Source of the DNA: Pigmentiphaga litoralis
Lineage (GTDB): Bacteria > Pseudomonadota > Gammaproteobacteria > Burkholderiales > Burkholderiaceae_B
Direction of reading: 5' to 3'
NCBI RefSeq assembly: GCF_013408655.1
Contig: NZ_JACCBP010000001.1
Span: forward strand, 496,001-560,000
DNA: 64,000 nucleotides
Shown here: positions 60,328-64,000 of the stretch, piece by piece
How the letters are laid out: each line of letters opens with the position of its first letter
Numbering within the stretch: the first letter of the stretch is position 1
Made by a program: the position numbers and the translations under genes
Notes under the pieces: generated by a model
Seen by the model: only the letters and a program-made list of their open reading frames with translations
Told to the model about the DNA's origin: nothing
The model's database searches: none

Positions 60328-61494
60328 CTACGCCTGGACCGGCTCCTGCACGTTCCCGGCAATACGCTGACCCACGCCGTACCGCACCGGCGCGGGTGTG
60401 AAGCGCGCCTGCTGATCCAGCATTTCCCGCGCCAGCGGCAGATACACCGGGCGTTCTTGCTGCGCGTCCGGGTAGCCGACCATGCCCGTGGGGCAATGCC
60501 GTCCATCGAACCAGCCCGGGTAGTCCGTGACCGGATACAGGCAGATGCCATGAATGTCGGCGCCCTGGCTGCGCGCTGCCGCCACTTCATCGCACACGTA
60601 GCGCAGCCACGGCACGCGCAAGTCGCCTTCGGCCCCGGTTTCGGCGATCAGGATCGGCCGCTGGTACCGGTTATGGACCTGCATCAGCAGCTCGCGAAAG
60701 GGCCGATAGTCGGACTCGCTCCGTTCGATCCGCGGGCCGTCCAGTCGCCACTGGTTGTGCGAATAGAAGTTGACCCCGATCACGTCCAGATTGTCGCGGC
60801 GGCCACCCAGGCCGTGTCCCCGTGCGCCCGCAATCATGTCCCAGGCCTCGTACTGGCCCTGGGTGGCATGCTCGGCGGCATCGACATCGTCGGCCGTCAG
60901 GGGGGCAACGTTGATCACCGGATCCGCCAGCATGAACCGCGCGCGCGCATCCACCTGCCGGATGGCGGCAATGCCGGCGCAGGTGGCCCGCACCAGCTGG
61001 CGTTTCAGTTCCGATCCCCGGCCCAGGCCCATCGGGCCAAAGTGCGCCATGTCTCCGCCGGCCCACGACCAGTAGGAGATCTCGTTGACCGGGCAATACC
61101 ACGGCACGTCGTCCGACTCATCCCGGATCACCGACGCCGCCGCGGCGGCAAAGCGGGCGAAACGGTCCGGGAACGCGGGACTGAACGGATCCACGTCGGC
61201 CGGATAGCCGTAGTGGCACAGGTCCCAGATCACCTGCATGCCGTGGTCTTGCGATGCCCGCAGCATGGGCAGGAAACTGCTCCAGTCGTACTGGCCCGGC
61301 GTGGTTTCGATCAGGTGCCAGCGCAGGCCGTCGCGCACCGTGCGGATGCGGTAGCGCGCCAGCGCGGCGTAGTCGGCCCCCGGGTGCAGCGCATGTCCGG
61401 TGTCCACCAGCAGATCGTGGCTTGCGCCATCGGGCCGCCGGTGGTTCGAACATTCGAAGCCCCCCTGCATGAAACTTCGAAACAGCGCGCTCAT
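60328..61494 (-). CDS. Glycoside hydrolase, clan GH-A (GH1-like)
   Basis: A 388-residue predicted (beta/alpha)8-barrel glycosidase. The two expected catalytic glutamates are visible: acid/base Glu138 in WYCPVNEISYW and nucleophile Glu285 in PILIAETGAEG. Other barrel-strand signatures are IRTVRDGLRWH and VIWDLCHYGYP. No signal peptide, so probably cytoplasmic. The closest pattern is GH1 beta-glucosidase-like proteins, but it is shorter than typical GH1 (about 450). It starts inside the stop codon of the glycosyltransferase-Glf gene (ATGA), so the two are translationally coupled. Confidence 0.82.
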   Translation of the reverse strand: MSALFRSFMQGGFECSNHRRPDGASHDLLVDTGHALHPGADYAALARYRIRTVRDGLRWHLIETTPGQYDWSSFLPMLRASQDHGMQVIWDLCHYGYPADVDPFSPAFPDRFARFAAAAASVIRDESDDVPWYCPVNEISYWSWAGGDMAHFGPMGLGRGSELKRQLVRATCAGIAAIRQVDARARFMLADPVINVAPLTADDVDAAEHATQGQYEAWDMIAGARGHGLGGRRDNLDVIGVNFYSHNQWRLDGPRIERSESDYRPFRELLMQVHNRYQRPILIAETGAEGDLRVPWLRYVCDEVAAARSQGADIHGICLYPVTDYPGWFDGRHCPTGMVGYPDAQQERPVYLPLAREMLDQQARFTPAPVRYGVGQRIAGNVQEPVQA

Positions 61495-63959
61495 GGGCGG
61501 GCGTACACGGCTTCGTCGTCGTTGACTGCCGCAGGCGCGTTCGCCAGGGCGGCGCTGCGTGCAGCGTCTTCCTGTTGAAGCTGCTGATAGGTGCTCAGCG
61601 CCTGCGCCACGACCTGGTCCATGTTGTAGTAGCGATAGCAGGCCAGGCGGCCCACGAACACCACGTTGGGCGTGGCATCGGCCAGGGCCTGGTAGCGGCG
61701 ATACAGCTCCTGGTTTTCAGGACGCGGCACGGGGTAGTACGGGTCGCCCTCGGCCATCGGGTATTCGTACGTCAGGCTGGTCTTGGCGTGCTGCTGTCCG
61801 GTCAGGTGCTTGTATTCGGTAATGCGCGTGTACGGGGTCGCCTCGGCAGGATAGTTGACCGTCCCGACCTGCTGGAAATTCTCTACCGGCAGGGTGGTGT
61901 GCTCGAAGCGTAGCGACCGGTAGGGCAGCTTGCCGAAACGATGCTTGAAGAACTCGTCTATCGGGCCGGTGTAGATCAGCTTGTCGTACTGCACTTCGCC
62001 TTCCAGGTCCTGGAAGTCGGTGCCCGTCATGACGCTGATGTTCGGATGGTTCAGCATGTTCTCGAACATCTTCGTATAGCCATGCAGCGGCATGTTCTGG
62101 AAGCTGTCCGTAAAGTAGCGGTCGTCGATCGACGTGCGCGTCGGCACCCGGGCGGCCACCGACTTGTCCAGCTCGCTCGGGTCCAGGCCCCATTGCTTGC
62201 GTGTGTAGCCCTGGAAGAATTTTTCATACAGTTCGCGGCCGATTTGTGACACCACCACGTCTTCCGACGTCTTGATGGTGTCCACCTTCTCGGCACGTGC
62301 CGCCAGGAAGGCTTGCGCGTCGTCCGCCGTGAATTCACGGCCATACAGGCGCGACAGCGTGGTCAGGTTGATCGGCATGGGCACCAGCTGATCATCCACC
62401 TGGGCAAGCACACGATGCTCGTACGGGCGCCATTGGGTGAAGCGCGACAGGTAGTCGACCACCTTATCCGAGTTGGTGTGGAAGATGTGCGGGCCGTACT
62501 TGTGCACGAGCAGGCCATCTTCGTTGTAGTGGTCGTAGGCATTGCCTGCGATATGCGGGCGTTTGTCCACGACCAGCACACGCTTGTTCGACCCCGCCGC
62601 CAGGCGTTCGGCCAGCACCGCGCCGGCAAAGCCGGCACCGACGATCAGGTAGTCATAACGCGGGGTGGACGCGGTCTTGCCGGCACGCGATCCCTTGCTC
62701 GGATCCAGCCGGGTCACGGCTGCGCCCGTCGTTTCCTTGGACGCATCAAGCACCCGTGCACGGTGCGCGCGGTTGATCGCGTCCCGCATGCCTTCCCAGG
62801 TCTTGTCCCACGACATTTCGCCCAGGATCGCATCGGCCTTGGCACGCACCGCGTTGCTGTCCTTGGCATCTTTCAGCGCTGCCTCGATCTCGGTCACGAA
62901 TTCCTTCGCATTCGACGCGATGTGCACCAGGTCGGTATGGCCGTAGGTCCGCACCACATCCATGATCGGGGTCGATACCACGGGCTTGCCGCCGGCCAGG
63001 TACTCGGGGGTCTTCGTCGGGCTGATGAACCGGGTCGACTCGTTCATGGCAAAAGGCATCAACGCCACGTCCCAGCCGCCCAAGTAGGCCGGCAGCTGCT
63101 CGTAGCTCTTGGAACCCAGATAGTGGATGTTGGCGGCGCGGGGCAGGGTGGCCGGGTCGATCTTCACGATCGGGCCGACCAGCACGATCTGCCAATCGGG
63201 CCGTTGCGCGGCCAGGTCGGCCACCAGGTCGATATCAAAGCGTTCATCCAGCACGCCATAGAAACCCAGGCGCGGATGGGCAATGGTGCGCTGATCCTGC
63301 GGCTCGTCCTGATCGGCGCGGGCGGCGCGGAAGTGGCCGACATCAACACTGCTCGGGAACGCGTGGGCATTGACATGCACGCGGCGCTTGGCCTCGTACA
63401 GGCTGTAGCCGCCCGTGAACACGACGTCGGCGCGCGACATCAGTTCGCGTTCACGCTCGACCAGTTGCGGGGGAGCGCCGCGGAAAGCCGACAGTTCGTC
63501 CATGCAGTCATAGACCAGCAGCGACGGTTCCAGGTGCGAGCTGAACGCCAGGCTCATCGGCGTGTAGTACCACAGCATGAAGCTGCCGAAGTTCTGTTCC
63601 GCCATGAAGGCATCGAGCAGACGGCGTTGCTGCGCATCGGCCGTGGCGTGATCGCCCACGGCGGGCAGGCGCGGCACCAGCACGCACACGCCATCCTTGG
63701 TCATGCGTCGTTCAAGAAACGCTTCCGCACCGTCGGTCGGGATCGGTTCTTCGAAATAGAAGACAGGCTGGGACTTCGCGAACCGCGACAGCAAGTGCTG
63801 CGGGCGTTGGTAAACAAAGTCCCAACGCAGGTGGGAAAAACAGATCAAAGCAGGCCGTTCACGTGTCAGCCACCCATCGTCGGAAACGAAAGGAATGATG
63901 TTGGTGGCGCGTGCGCCGTCGCCGCGGGACTGCATACCGTCAAGGCCTGCCGGATTCAT
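61491..63959 (-). CDS. glf: Glycosyltransferase / UDP-galactopyranose mutase fusion
   Basis: An 822-residue two-part protein. Residues about 35-405 resemble a GT4-like glycosyltransferase (LICFSHLRWDFVYQRPQHLL at 38-57, GFYGVLDERFD, YLGSKSYEQLPAYL, PTKTPEYLAGGKPVV). After a linker of about 28 residues, 434-800 are a complete UDP-galactopyranose mutase: FAD motif YLIVGAGFAGAVLAERLA (437-454), HKYGPHIFHTN, GYTRKQWG, and VGRLACYRYYNMDQV near the end. Glf makes UDP-galactofuranose, so the fusion may make and use or route the sugar. gaggt precedes ATG 63957-63959. Confidence 0.92.
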   Translation of the reverse strand: MNPAGLDGMQSRGDGARATNIIPFVSDDGWLTRERPALICFSHLRWDFVYQRPQHLLSRFAKSQPVFYFEEPIPTDGAEAFLERRMTKDGVCVLVPRLPAVGDHATADAQQRRLLDAFMAEQNFGSFMLWYYTPMSLAFSSHLEPSLLVYDCMDELSAFRGAPPQLVERERELMSRADVVFTGGYSLYEAKRRVHVNAHAFPSSVDVGHFRAARADQDEPQDQRTIAHPRLGFYGVLDERFDIDLVADLAAQRPDWQIVLVGPIVKIDPATLPRAANIHYLGSKSYEQLPAYLGGWDVALMPFAMNESTRFISPTKTPEYLAGGKPVVSTPIMDVVRTYGHTDLVHIASNAKEFVTEIEAALKDAKDSNAVRAKADAILGEMSWDKTWEGMRDAINRAHRARVLDASKETTGAAVTRLDPSKGSRAGKTASTPRYDYLIVGAGFAGAVLAERLAAGSNKRVLVVDKRPHIAGNAYDHYNEDGLLVHKYGPHIFHTNSDKVVDYLSRFTQWRPYEHRVLAQVDDQLVPMPINLTTLSRLYGREFTADDAQAFLAARAEKVDTIKTSEDVVVSQIGRELYEKFFQGYTRKQWGLDPSELDKSVAARVPTRTSIDDRYFTDSFQNMPLHGYTKMFENMLNHPNISVMTGTDFQDLEGEVQYDKLIYTGPIDEFFKHRFGKLPYRSLRFEHTTLPVENFQQVGTVNYPAEATPYTRITEYKHLTGQQHAKTSLTYEYPMAEGDPYYPVPRPENQELYRRYQALADATPNVVFVGRLACYRYYNMDQVVAQALSTYQQLQQEDAARSAALANAPAAVNDDEAVYARP

Positions 63960-64000
63960 AGGGACCTCTATGAGAAAAAGGAATTGGGACGCGGGGCATG
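63960..64000. other. Right edge
   Basis: Forty-one bases upstream of the fusion gene, containing only its Shine-Dalgarno region. The locus is cut by the window edge. Confidence 0.6.

Overview
The window is 64 kb of GC-rich, gene-dense bacterial chromosome. Gene content and order (rpsB-tsf-pyrH-frr-uppS-cdsA-dxr-rseP-bamA-skp-lpxD-fabZ-lpxA-lpxB-rnhB; smc-zipA-ligA; ompR-envZ; map-glnD divergent from rpsB), a Bug/TctC-type solute receptor and outer-membrane/lipid A genes point to a betaproteobacterium of the order Burkholderiales, most likely an Alcaligenaceae relative of Bordetella or Achromobacter. That placement is inferred from gene content alone. I see no rRNA, tRNA, insertion sequence, prophage or CRISPR array; almost everything is core chromosome.

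Layout. 1-8.5 kb: dusC and rimO (RNA and ribosome modification), then a small accessory catabolic module: a LysR regulator divergent from an SMP-30-type lactonase, a Bug periplasmic receptor and an alpha/beta-barrel protein, with an ATC-N9-GAT operator-like dyad between the divergent genes. serB closes this part. 8.5-15.1 kb: mfd, divergent from ispD-ispF (isoprenoid precursors), a frameshifted monooxygenase-like gene, and ahpC-ahpD (peroxide defence) reading leftward behind ompR-envZ. 17-22.3 kb: a membrane-anchored unknown protein, tsaB-rimI-udg as an overlapping operon, then lplT and queF. 22.3-30.4 kb: smc-zipA-ligA-mtnP and a small DUF2789-like protein. 30.4-37.4 kb: leftward gst, glgP, glnD, map. 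37.4-53.8 kb: one long rightward series from translation (rpsB, tsf, frr) and UMP kinase through undecaprenyl and phospholipid synthesis (uppS, cdsA), dxr, envelope proteolysis and assembly (rseP, bamA, skp) to lipid A (lpxD, fabZ, lpxA, lpxB), ending with rnhB and a SPOUT methyltransferase. 53.8-60.3 kb: ppsR divergent from ppsA, nfeD-qmcA, smpB divergent from ratA-ratB. 60.3-64 kb: a leftward pair, a GH-A clan glycosidase and a glycosyltransferase/UDP-galactopyranose mutase fusion, probably the end of a surface-polysaccharide locus that continues beyond the right edge.

Most of the window is ordinary housekeeping. The points most worth a second look are: (1) a long nested dyad in the ppsR-ppsA intergenic region just upstream of ppsA, which looks like a structured RNA leader or an operator; (2) the glycosyltransferase-Glf fusion coupled to a cytoplasmic-type glycosidase; (3) a striking number of short tandem repeats with whole-codon periods (9, 12, 15 and 18 bp), in coding sequence or directly before start codons; (4) RNase HII with a long basic tail; (5) a single-base frameshift that breaks a small monooxygenase-like gene. 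I did not find a clearly new multi-gene system; the nearest candidates are items 1 and 2.
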